Shown one piece after another: positions 30,863-40,211 of a DNA stretch of 52,006 bases (position 1 is its first letter; each line of letters begins with the position of its first letter). A program made the position numbers and the translations under genes. Source of the DNA: Aureobasidium sp. EXF-3400 (Eukaryota; Ascomycota; Dothideomycetes; Dothideales; Saccotheciaceae); assembly GCA_024195585.1 (NCBI GenBank), contig SWBL01000352.1, positions 1 to 52,006 on the forward strand, given 5' to 3'. Under the pieces are notes generated by a model. That model had not been told where the DNA came from and did no database searches. It worked only from the letters and a program-made list of their open reading frames with translations.

Positions 30863-32209
30863 TTTGATGTCAGCAATATCATCATGATAGTATATATTAC
30901 CGATGATTGACAAGAATGGTTTACCTAGCTGTAATCACCACCCTGCTCGGCATCTGCTCCTACTCATCACAATGCACCAACTTTTTGCTGGGAGGTTCAG
31001 GAACTCTGGACTCACGATATTGTTTTAATCTCTCTTTACTTATCATAGTGTATCTTTTGTAAAGGCTAGTCCAAGCAGCTCAAGTATCATAATGGGAAGC
31101 CTCGACACATGTGCAGACTACAACACCCTACAACCCATTGTCCACCCTCTGAACATAATCAAACGATCGCTTCTCGAAGCTCTACCGCTTGTAATACTTT
31201 GTGCCACAGCTCCGGTCTACTTCCTCCTGCCCGGGATACTACAGCCTTGAGCTACGCAACGGTACCCGAAGCGTTACCATGATGTCGGCGGCCTTGCCAT
31301 CCCGTCGCACTTTCCAAATCTGCGCACAGCAACATACGTAGTCATCGTATAGTTTATGTTAGTCGCTGCCACTTGTTTCAGGACTGTCAGGACGGTTGTA
31401 CAGCTTGTTGGAAGCTGCAAGGGTAGTTTATATAGTGGTGAGTGGAGGTGAGAATGAGTTTAGTGCTGTTGTGACTGTTTGCCAAGGATTGTAAGTATTA
31501 AAGATGCATTCGTCCAGAAGCAACAGAGCAAAGGATTGGACATGTGAAATATAAACGAATTTTACTAATAATGCTGTGAGATGTTCACAAGCATGTTTGT
31601 TCACACCTCTTACAATGTCTGCTTGACAAACAGTATCATTACATATAAAACTCTACCTTGAAGTCACTATCCATTTGACACCTTACCTTGACATCTGGAA
31701 ACATCGTCAACGACCTCTGCAACATCACATAGTCCGAGTTTCGTGGCGCTCAGCACCGACCCTCGTGCCTGCCCCAAGGAACTGACAGGGTAAGGTCGCT
31801 AAAGAAGATAGTGGGGCCAATATACCTTGGACTGCTGTATGTGGATCTCAGAGCATTAAGTCGACTTGAGTGAGGCCGTCGAAAAGCAGAGAGTACTGAG
31901 GAGTTTGTAGAGTGTCCAGTCGGGAAGGAGGCAACATGTGCCTCTCATTGGATGCTCCGACTTTCAGACGGAGTTCATGCAATGGAATGGAGAAATTCTT
32001 CCTCACACCATGCATAAGGATTCAGCAAGCATAAATAGTCTCGCCTGAAACCAGAAACCTGACTGATTGATTTCCAAAGCACAAGAGCGCAAGAGATGTA
32101 TTTTGTCGAGAAAAGCCAAATGTGATTGCTCATTACCCAAAAAGAACTCGCTAGGAACGCTGGACCAAATGCAGAAATAGGCAGAAAAGGGCGCAGAAGA
32201 AGGCGTCGC
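30863..32209. other. Intergenic between tRNA-Glu and the GT25-like gene
   Basis: Apart from a 52-codon frame at 31092-31250, listed separately, I see no gene. The region around 31490-31720 is AT-rich. The right end is the 3' UTR of the minus-strand glycosyltransferase gene. Confidence 0.4.
31092..31250 (+). CDS. Possible 52-aa hydrophobic small protein
   Basis: The frame starts MGSLDTCADYN and ends with a hydrophobic stretch, LPLVILCATAPVYFLLPGIL, which could be one membrane helix. There is no family match that I know, and composition alone cannot separate it from chance. Confidence 0.15.
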   Translation: MGSLDTCADYNTLQPIVHPLNIIKRSLLEALPLVILCATAPVYFLLPGILQP

Positions 32210-33355
32210 TCATTCCAGACACGTCTTGCCAAATTGAGCAAAGCAACGCGCGCTGTTCAATGTGTTGTCTGTATGGCCCATGGCCTTGCCGACTTCATGA
32301 TCAAAGTCCACACCAGCGTCACCAGCTCTGACTTCGCTGGCACCGCCTTCAGCAGGGAAGTAAGGATCAAAGACTTCGGGGTTGACAGAGACACACTTCA
32401 AAACCTTGTCTTGACAAGCATGCATAAGCATCAAGTCGAATGCTCCACCTTTGCCCAGAGAAGCGTGAGCGAGCAAGTTGCGAGCACCTTGGTAGGAGAC
32501 CGCATAAGCGAATGTGCAGACTGGGTTGATGGAGTAATGGACAATACGTTGGCCATCCTTGATCACATCCTTAAGTCTAGGATTCAAGCCACGGTACTTG
32601 TCCACCGGCGCCGTAGTCTCATCTGCAAAAGTAATAATCTTGCCTTCATCCTTGAAGGGTGGGGGGTCACTGCAATGACCCATCCAAAGGACATCCCAAT
32701 TGTTTCCATAAGGATCTTTATCCGTCTTCTTTGCTTTTGTGAGCTCGCGGACGGCTTTTGCGATCGACGGTGTTTGTTTGCGCACGTCGATATCCCAGTC
32801 CATGTCGTCTTCGAGGATTAAAGCTGAGCCCCAGTTGTTCTGGATGACGAATTTGAGAAGGTCGAGGTGGCCTAGCCATGCCATTGCTGCGCCGTGGGCT
32901 TCCACAGGGCCAAAGTCTTTGAATGCTTGGATGAAGGGTTCGCTCCATTTGGGTTGTTGAGGGACAGTCACGGTGATGCCGGCGACTTTTGCTGCGGCGT
33001 GTAGACCGTCGACGCGCCATTTGGTGCCTTGGGATAGTGCGAGGATTGCCTGGAACTATGATTGTTGTCAGTCAAACATGTTCCCAGAGTCGCAAGTTGT
33101 GGTAGAAGGTCTTACGCCCAGAGTTGAGTTTCCAGCTGAGAAGTCGGGTACGACAGGAGTGGTGGCAGGGGCAGCATCATCCTTGAACTCGGTGACTTCA
33201 TCCAGCTTGGTGTCTTGGTGGTTGGAAGAGGCATCGGCTTGAGGACCACGCCATGCATTGATCTCCTCATGCTTCCAGTGTGCGACAAAGAGAAGAACAA
33301 GTACCAAAGCGACTATCGATGTGAGTATCGCACCACGCGCATTGATTCGCAACAT
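32210..33355 (-). CDS. GT25-like glycosyltransferase, type II membrane protein
   Basis: Exons are 33355-33116 and 33055-32210 with a 60-nt intron, giving 361 aa. Residues about 9-26 are a single N-terminal membrane anchor (ILTSIVALVLVLLFVA), followed by a stem, which is the layout of Golgi transferases. The catalytic part has WRVDGLHAAAKVAGI, then EAHGAAMAWLGHLDLLKFV and the metal- and nucleotide-sugar-binding acidic motif LILEDDMDWDID. YAVSYQGARNLL and FDLMLMHACQD follow. This order matches glycosyltransferase family 25 (LPS/collagen galactosyltransferase type), which has many uncharacterised fungal members. Donor and acceptor are unknown. Confidence 0.82.
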
Positions 33356-34015
33356 CGTTAATACAACAGACCCTGGCAGATAAGCAAGGTAGTGACTTCA
33401 AGAAGACAAGAATGCGCCCGAGAACAAACAACAGACCTACATGCTGACTTGTTTGCATCCTCATCGTACGCTATCTTACCGTGTTTCTTAGTGCTCCTAT
33501 TCTGGGGGATCCACTCTCAACCAAGAACGATCCAGCAGGCGCACACAGCAGGATTTCTGCCAACGCAAAGGAATGGGCACAAGGCTGGGCGTGGAAATAA
33601 GGCGCCTCGTTTTTTTGACACTCCGCCAATGACGTTGTCCGCGGGTCCCTGCGCGAACAGTTACAACACCACAAGTCACGTCCAGAACGCCTAGAATCTC
33701 TCAAAGACATGGCAGCATATCATTCGCGACAAGAAGATGAATGAGATTATCCATCTCTCTTTCATCACCATCGCTGTGTGAGAGTATTCATCGCTGTGTG
33801 TAAGGAAAAATTCTGAATGTTCAGATAAAGTTGAGCCGCACGGAAATGAGTTTCTGCGGCCTCTCGGTCCTGGGAAGCAACTCTAAATCAAGCCTCTCTT
33901 AACATCGATGGAGAGATAAAACCTGGGTATCATATTCGTTTTCCCTAGAACAACCAGACCCTCAGGAATCAACACCAACGCCGTTTCCGCTTCAGATCGC
34001 CAATTGCAAAACAGA
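33356..34015. other. Intergenic, no gene seen
   Basis: This stretch holds the promoter of the GT25-like gene on the left and the 3' UTR of the SIN1 gene on the right. Only short overlapping frames occur. Confidence 0.5.
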
Positions 34016-36550
34016 TCATTCTTCCTCATCTCGGAACCTCATCATACCTTTGTTAATCTCTGTAGCGATCTCTTGTGCTTCATCTCTTGTTGAAGCTTCG
34101 AAATCGTATCGTTTTGTCTCCTTCTCGCGATAGACGAGCACGCGCACAACTTTGGGGTGTTTTCTACTGACTTTACAGCCAACTACACCGCTGAGATGCA
34201 CACTTGTGGTTTTACCGCCAGGAGGTGCCATCGCTGGATCTGCATTGGCATTGAGAGGATCTGTAGATGAAGCAGGCATGACGTGCATGAATTCTGCATC
34301 AAGTGCTAGAATGCGTGGATGCGAGGGCGCGAACGACAAAGGCTGACGACGGATAACGAGGTAACGCTTTCCTGCTCCGCCAGCAAGACCCCAAAGTGCA
34401 GTTGCATTGATGTCATTGGTTGACTTGGCACTTTGCAAACCCATGAAAGGTTTCCGCGTCTTGGCCTTCGTATTTGTTGCCGTCTCCAGCAGCAATGGTG
34501 CATTCGGGCTTTCACTGCCAGGACTGCCTACAGCGCTGACCATGCCACGACCATCGCCGACACCAACGAAGCGACGTCGTACAAGGTCAAGTGCCAGCCT
34601 CTGGCCCAAAGCTTCTACTGTACGATCCTCTGGTGCAACGGTCTGTGTGCCACGAACCTTCAGAACATACAAAGCCTTGTCAATGTTGAGCCTCTGACAG
34701 GCCGTCGTAAACAGCTCAGCCAAGTAGGTGTCAGAGGTGGTAGGTATAGGAAGCAAAGTCGTCTGGAATGAGTGCGGATCTGTATAGTGTATTGTGACCG
34801 TCTTGGAAGAGCCTGTTCTCGGTGTGGAACGTGGTGCTGGTGCAGCTGGTGCGTCCATCAAGGGAATAGTCGAATTCTTCCTGGCCATAGGGGCAAACGA
34901 TGGCGTAATCGGGTTGACATTGGAGATGTAAGTTGGTGCTGCAGGTGGTGCCAATGTTGGTGCGTCCGAAAGAGTCCTCTGCATCTTGGGGGGTTGCGGC
35001 GTTGCTGTGCGAGAGGTATCTGGTATAGGTGTGCTGGGAGGTGCCAGACCAGATGGTTCGCTGAACTGAGGTGTGAGCTCTTCGTTCTCCTTGAACTGCT
35101 CCTCGGTCGCTCTCACGAGACCAAATTCGTCCCAAGGCTTATCTCTTGCCCTAGCTCGAGGCGGCCGGTTATTGTTCGAAGTGAAGTCTCCAAGTGGCTT
35201 TGTGCGGGTCAAGGCAGGGAAGTCGTAGTCGACCTCTTCGTCTTCGACCATGCGTAAGGTCCAGCGATTCACATTCAAGTCGTTACCTTCGAGGGGCGGC
35301 TCAATCTTCTCCTCTGCATACCGCCATAGACTGAGACCGATGAGCTCGGCAACAATAGTCGGGACACCTTCTTTTGCATTTCTGCGGATAGGCACCTGGA
35401 TAGGAGTCGAAGCTTTCTTGGAAAAGGGAGCATATATCTTGATCCAGAGAGGAGTCGATTCACCTTTGCCAGACAGTTGAGCAAATTGCTGCAAAGGATT
35501 TTCACCCTTTTCTGACGTAGACTTCAAAGCCTTTGACAAAAGACTGACAGGCTGGACATAGCTGATAGGACGTCCTGCAGGAAGTCTGGGCAAATCTGGA
35601 GGAGGGGCCATGTGTTTCATGCGTTTAGGCGAGGCCGAGGTATGGGGTGTAATGGCAGGCGGCATGCTGGGCACATTGCCAGGTGTCGACTCGAGGGTGT
35701 CCACAGTGATCAAAGGAGCACCCATACCCAGCAGAGACTCGGAACCGGCAGTTCCAGCAAAGTCGTCGGAGATGTCAGATGCCTCGCCCAGCTCAATATC
35801 AGACTCGACATCTTCGCCCTCTTCCTGGATACGGTCCTGCATCATCTGGCCATGTTTGACAGCGCGATTTTGAACCCTCTGTTTGCGGAATGTGACTGGA
35901 TCAGTCTCGTTTTCGGAAGAGAATTCACTGCTTGTAGCAGTATCTCTCCTGGGGCGTTGTTTGACAAAGGAAACAGAAGGAAGAGATGCGTGCCGTGCGT
36001 TTTCCTGGCCATTGGCTTTGTCCGGAGAAGCAATAGGTATAGGAACCTCGACGTCTCCATCTCTTGTTTTGTGTGTCGGAGAGGAACCAGCTCTGAGGCG
36101 AACAGGCATCTTGCTGAACTTGATCTGAGAGACGGCACTCTTGTCATCTTCTTCGTCGCTATCATCGCTCAGATCGCTGCTGTCATCCTCTTCCAACTGC
36201 TCTTTCCTCCTCCGTCTCTTGTTGTGGGTGTGGAGGGCAATGGTATCTTGACTGCCCTGACCGGTGACCATTCCTCCTTCTTCATCTTCATCGTGCAGAG
36301 CATAGGCGGGTGCAGCGGAACGTTGTGGAGCTTGAAAGTATTCGGAAGCGATGGCGGTCGGGATGGGAGGTGAGTATGTACGCTTGATGTCCTGAGGGTT
36401 TGCTTGCCAGCCAGCAGCACGAAAGGCAGGATTGTTCAAGACATTGGTGTTGAGGGTGATGAGACGCTCGCCGACGCCGTCTTTGATGTGTTGAAGGTAG
36501 CCTGCGCGTAGCTGGTAGATGGTGAAGTCTTGATTGTTAAGGAGCGACAT
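34016..36550 (-). CDS. avo1: TORC2 subunit SIN1/AVO1
   Basis: This is an intronless frame of 844 aa. SIN1/AVO1 is the TORC2 subunit that recruits AGC-kinase substrates and membranes. The N-terminus SLLNNQDFTIYQLRAGYLQHIKDGVGERLI and SPPIPTAIASEYFQ is the conserved fungal start. A long acidic, Ser-rich linker follows. The CRIM domain runs from about 353 to 507 (PLWIKIYAPFSKKASTPIQV, WTLRMVEDEEVDYDFPAL). A Ras-binding domain of ubiquitin fold lies at about 581-670 (KTVTIHYTDPHSFQTTLLPI). A PH domain lies at about 718-844 and ends RDEAQEIATEINKGMMRF. The start at 36550 was chosen because the family's text begins there. The frame stays open 64 codons further upstream, but that part is unlike the family. 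Confidence 0.94.
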   Translation of the reverse strand: MSLLNNQDFTIYQLRAGYLQHIKDGVGERLITLNTNVLNNPAFRAAGWQANPQDIKRTYSPPIPTAIASEYFQAPQRSAAPAYALHDEDEEGGMVTGQGSQDTIALHTHNKRRRRKEQLEEDDSSDLSDDSDEEDDKSAVSQIKFSKMPVRLRAGSSPTHKTRDGDVEVPIPIASPDKANGQENARHASLPSVSFVKQRPRRDTATSSEFSSENETDPVTFRKQRVQNRAVKHGQMMQDRIQEEGEDVESDIELGEASDISDDFAGTAGSESLLGMGAPLITVDTLESTPGNVPSMPPAITPHTSASPKRMKHMAPPPDLPRLPAGRPISYVQPVSLLSKALKSTSEKGENPLQQFAQLSGKGESTPLWIKIYAPFSKKASTPIQVPIRRNAKEGVPTIVAELIGLSLWRYAEEKIEPPLEGNDLNVNRWTLRMVEDEEVDYDFPALTRTKPLGDFTSNNNRPPRARARDKPWDEFGLVRATEEQFKENEELTPQFSEPSGLAPPSTPIPDTSRTATPQPPKMQRTLSDAPTLAPPAAPTYISNVNPITPSFAPMARKNSTIPLMDAPAAPAPRSTPRTGSSKTVTIHYTDPHSFQTTLLPIPTTSDTYLAELFTTACQRLNIDKALYVLKVRGTQTVAPEDRTVEALGQRLALDLVRRRFVGVGDGRGMVSAVGSPGSESPNAPLLLETATNTKAKTRKPFMGLQSAKSTNDINATALWGLAGGAGKRYLVIRRQPLSFAPSHPRILALDAEFMHVMPASSTDPLNANADPAMAPPGGKTTSVHLSGVVGCKVSRKHPKVVRVLVYREKETKRYDFEASTRDEAQEIATEINKGMMRFRDEEE

Positions 36551-37039
36551 GAGGAAAGAAGGTAGGCCAGTCCTGCTGGCTCCTAGTGCATTGTGTCGGT
36601 CGTGGTAAGAGGAGATGCCCCACCAAGAGGTCAACAGAGCAGGAAACTGTTTGCGTTGTGGAGTCTGGACTGCTGCTGTGCTTGTTGCTGTCAGTCTGAA
36701 CTTACCCCAGCCGCGGCCCGTCAAAGACCTAAGTCTTGGCAATCATCTCTTGTGCTATTTTGGAAACAATCTGACTTTGTTTCATGTGATAATCTTTGGT
36801 CTTCCTGACAAGTATAACTTCGAGCCTACAGAGAGCACGAGTCTGAGGACAATTGGCGATTTCACATCTATACAGGGAAGGAAGGATGGCATTGATACTG
36901 GACGGGGTTAAGAGGTCGATGCTCGGACTTTGCTCCAGACGCTGGCCGAGCTTTGACCCCCACTTCCATCATGTTTCGCGACTCGCAACTTTCCATCAAG
37001 ACATTACGACCATCCACACATTCTTGTCGCGTGCTCAAC
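36551..37039. promoter_or_regulatory. Divergent promoter of SIN1 and the PRCC gene
   Basis: The two start codons lie 489 bases apart and point away from each other, so this stretch must serve both. No clear TATA box is seen; an inverted CCAAT (ATTGG) occurs at about 36851-36855. Both frames run open into this region, but the upstream parts look unlike protein. Confidence 0.5.
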
Positions 37040-38110
37040 ATGGCTCTTGTAGGCTATTCAGATAGTGAAGGCTCCGACTCCGAGTCGCCGAATGTCGCTC
37101 CCGTTCCTGCCGCTTCGAAACCCGCACCCAAAAAGGCAAACTTCCAAAAACTCGTCGACCCATCTGCGCCACGCAAGATCAAAGTCGATCTCCCTACGAT
37201 ACAGCCAGAAGCCGAACCCGAAGCTCCTCCAGCAAAGAAGGCCCGTACTGCTGGCAAGTTTGGTGGTTTCAACTCCTTTCTGCCCGCTCCGAAACGCACC
37301 GCTGAAGCCAAAAAGGGCCTTGGCTCTGGTGTCAACCTCAAGACTGGCGCAGAGCCTGCATTCAGCAGAGAAAGAGTAGAACCCGATCCTACAGCTTTTG
37401 CGCAGAAGGATACGAGTGAAGAGACCAAGAATGATGCAGAAACATCATTACCAGCCCCCTTCCAGGACGAGCTACCGAAAGAGGTCAAACCCGTGGGCAA
37501 CGCTATGAGATTCAAGCCACTGTCTGTCGCCAGGAAGAAGGCCCCCAAGAAGAAGATACTGCCAAATGCTGCTCCTGCTGCTCCATCACCAGTCGCACAA
37601 TCCGTTGCAGAGCCGCCAAAAGCTCCTGCTCCTAAACCCAAGGTTTCTCTGTTCTCGGTCACCCAGGACGACAGTTCAACCCTCTCAAATCCTCCCGTGG
37701 CAGACTATCAGCCCTTACTCGCTGACCCAGCAGCGGCTCCCGCTGAAACATTCGACTCTACAACCACCGCACCAGCTCCCGTACACTCCGACCCCAACTC
37801 TCTTACTGCCATTGCCGACGATCTTGGTTTGTCAGCAGGAGAGCGAAGAAGATTATTCGGCCGCAACAAAGATGCTGCTGCCTTTGCAAACGTTACACAT
37901 CTCAACATGGAAGAAGAGTACAACAACAATGAGCAGCTGCGTGTCCAAGGTCAGGCTGTCGAGCATAGAGCTGTCAAGGCTGTCGCTCCTGGAAAGCACA
38001 GCTTGCAACAGCTTGTCAATTCTGCTGCTTCACAGAAAGAAGCTTTGGAAGATGCATGGGCTCAAGGTCGTAGGAACAAGGCTGAGGCTGGTAGTCATTA
38101 TGGTTTCTGA
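37040..38110 (+). CDS. PRCC-domain nuclear protein, splicing-associated
   Basis: This is a single exon of 356 aa. The N-terminus MALVGYSDSEGSDSES and a long Pro/Ala/Lys-rich, probably disordered middle part (APPAKKARTAGKFGGFNSFLPAPKR) are followed by the conserved C-terminal domain. That domain has THLNMEEEYNNNEQLR and the end SLQQLVNSAASQKEALEDAWAQ...YGF. This layout and the terminal YGF are those of PRCC, a protein found with pre-mRNA splicing factors and described in mammals as controlling nuclear location of a mitotic checkpoint protein. An upstream in-frame ATG (36953) exists. The inner one was preferred since family members begin with this short acidic motif. Confidence 0.88.
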   Translation: MALVGYSDSEGSDSESPNVAPVPAASKPAPKKANFQKLVDPSAPRKIKVDLPTIQPEAEPEAPPAKKARTAGKFGGFNSFLPAPKRTAEAKKGLGSGVNLKTGAEPAFSRERVEPDPTAFAQKDTSEETKNDAETSLPAPFQDELPKEVKPVGNAMRFKPLSVARKKAPKKKILPNAAPAAPSPVAQSVAEPPKAPAPKPKVSLFSVTQDDSSTLSNPPVADYQPLLADPAAAPAETFDSTTTAPAPVHSDPNSLTAIADDLGLSAGERRRLFGRNKDAAAFANVTHLNMEEEYNNNEQLRVQGQAVEHRAVKAVAPGKHSLQQLVNSAASQKEALEDAWAQGRRNKAEAGSHYGF

Positions 38111-38324
38111 TCAATTCATGACTTTACGATCATTAATGAACATCCCCTTCTTGAGTATTAGAATCTTCCAATTGACATAAAGACTCGTAGTCAGTCAGCG
38201 TATCAGGTCTGCTTGCCAAGGCAGGCTGTACTCGCACCTGCTTCATCCAACATCTTGCAGCTGCCATGCCCTGAACATCAGGCAACGTCTATAATCATGC
38301 AAGATTTCAGTTTCATCAACAATA

Positions 38325-38468
38325 GCGGCGATGGTCTAGTGGTCAAGACGCTGCATCAATGTGTCTTGCAAACACAAGCTCGGACTATTGTGCATCCCAT
38401 AGTTTACGCTATGGTTCTACGGCCCTAGGACGATGCAGAGATCGTGAGTTCGAATCTCACTCGCCGCA
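38325..38468 (+). tRNA. tRNA-like gene with a 72-nt insert in the anticodon loop, isotype unsure
   Basis: The acceptor arms GCGGCGA and TCGCCGC pair over seven bases, with A after them. The D arm is GTCT/AGAC. The T arm is GTGAG-TTCGAAT-CTCAC, a good B box, and TTTTT follows at 38474. The anticodon stem is CTGCA/TGCAG. Between its arms lie 79 bases instead of 7, so an intron of about 72 nt after position 37 must be assumed. Read that way, loop positions 32-37 are TCAATG. Anticodon AAT would sit next to an abnormal C33 where U is near universal. The insert has its own hairpin, CCATAG-TTTACG-CTATGG. It is either a tRNA with a long unusual intron or a tRNA pseudogene. Confidence 0.6.
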
Positions 38469-38754
38469 TTACCTTTTTGCTGTCAATCATTCCGTTACCA
38501 AGCTTTTTGATGCTGAATACAGTAGAGAACCTTGGTGTTGAGACATGCGGAATTGATTCCGTCGAAAGCACAAGAGCTACAAGATGCTCGAGTCGTGACG
38601 TCTACCGTACACATATGATCATGTGCTACGACCATACATCATGATTAATCGCGTGAACTGAGGCTGAAATAAGAGCACTTGTCTCTCACATCTACTTAGC
38701 ATCGCTCCAGTCTTGAAGTCCTCCGTTTCATCGCATTGACACAATCATCACAAT

Positions 38755-39002
38755 ATGCCAAACCCAATTTCACCACATGGCTCAAATGGCCCACTGTATG
38801 CTAGTCTTTCCATGACTGCGCTCTGCATCATGCTAATCAGAGCATCAGGCGCCAGAACGCAGTACTGCTCTCAATCTTGGCCGCCGGTGGTGCAGGATTT
38901 TGGATCCTCAAATCGAGGTCTCTTGCACGCGACCAGAAAAGACAGGAACAGATCTACATCGAGCAAAGAAAGCACATTAATACGTCGAAAAGCGATCACT
39001 GA
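38755..39002 (+). CDS. Small single-span membrane protein, 66 aa
   Basis: Exons are 38755-38795 and 38843-39002 with a 47-nt intron (GTATGC ... branch GCTAATC ... AG). The joined protein begins MPNPISPHGSNGPLIRRQNAV. One hydrophobic helix follows (AVLLSILAAGGAGFWIL), then a basic, charged tail (RSLARDQKRQEQIYIEQRK). This has the look of a small mitochondrial or ER membrane protein with an N-in or tail-exposed topology. The unspliced frame is shifted after the intron and looks like noise, which explains why the gene is easy to overlook. I do not know a named family. The splice is supported by the clear helix and tail that appear only after joining. Confidence 0.65.
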
Positions 39003-39227
39003 GCGGAAATGTCGATGGAACGATTCGTGATGGTATAAGGTGCTTGCGCTAGTCATGTTTCCAGAGGTGGTGGTTAATATGACGAAACTGAAGGAGACAG
39101 CTCCGAAATCAAATGGTGGGGCTTGCCAACCTCTTTTCTGTTCTCTTCTAACTTCATCATTGACTTTGTGACCTTTTCCTGTTAACGGCTGTTTCATCAA
39201 TTCAACGTCTTACTAAACGCATATATC

Positions 39228-40170
39228 ATGGAATATCCTCAGGAAAAACTTAGCATCGCTGTGTTGGGTTGCGGTTTGTTACGCCATAATATCTGCATCC
39301 CAAATACTCGAGGCTAATCGACAGTCAGGCTTTATGGGCACAGCCATAATCAAAGGTCTACTCACAAGCATACGTCCCGAAAATGGAATCTCCGAAGACT
39401 TCAACATGCAAATCTACGCCTGCGTCAGATTCCGGGAATCCTTCGAGCGAGTCCAAAAGGCTCTTGGCGATGAAGCCTATCGTGTGCAAAGCGCAACACA
39501 CTTACACGCCTGGGCTCAAGCTGTCGATAGAGCCGATATGGTTATGCTAGGGATCCCTCCTGCAGAGCTCAAATCTATTTCAGAACACATGCCACTTTGC
39601 AAGTCGCTACGAGGGAAACTGATTGTCAGTTTGTTGGCGGGGACTTCTTGCGAGCAGGTCACGGATGCTTTTGTCCACAATGATGTGGCGAATCGAGCAA
39701 ACCAGTTTAACGTTATTCGCGTTATACCGAGTATAGGAGCGCAGAATCTGGACTCGGTGACTATGATTGCGGATACACCTCACGCTGGAGACGACCACAA
39801 AGCTTTGTGTGATTGGATATTCAGACAAATCGGGAGTGTGCACTATCTACCTGAGCATCTGATGGACGAAGCTACAGCCACACATGCGACTTGTAATGCA
39901 CTCACCATGATTGCCGTTGATGCTATCACAGATGCGGCAGTCGCGGAAGGTATGCCTCGTGCTCAGGCAATGGCATTAGCGGCGCAGAGTTTGAAAAGTG
40001 CGGCTGGGTTGTTGCAGAATGGCATGACTCCTGAGTCGATGAAGGAGTCTATGTCTGTGCCGAAAGGGATTACTATCAATGCTCTGATGGATCTTGAAAA
40101 GGGTCAGGTTAGATCTGCCACTTCGGATGCTACCAGGAACGCCATCAGGTACACGAGAAACATGACTTGA
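39228..40170 (+). CDS. Pyrroline-5-carboxylate reductase-like enzyme
   Basis: Exons are 39228-39273 and 39329-40170 with a 55-nt intron, giving 295 aa. The family reduces 1-pyrroline-5-carboxylate to proline with NAD(P)H. The first exon completes the Rossmann motif as VLGCGFMGTAIIKG. Then come MVMLGIPPAELKSI, GKLIVSLLAGTSCEQV and VIRVIPSIGAQ. The C-terminal dimer domain has DAITDAAVAEGMPRAQAMALAAQSLKSAAGLL and a region PKGITINALMDLEKGQVRSA that matches the family's PGGTT... signature. The signature is diverged (PKGIT for PGGTT), so a paralogue with another imine substrate is possible. Its stop lies 41 bases from that of the FAD monooxygenase facing it. Confidence 0.87.
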
Positions 40171-40211
40171 GAAGATTGGCTTTGTTGGGTAAATGGTCAA
40201 TTGAGAGCCGC

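Noticed and set aside
35612..36373. 253-codon plus-strand frame
   Set aside because: It is antisense to the SIN1 gene and has no domain; the SIN1 frame has CRIM, RBD and PH domains.
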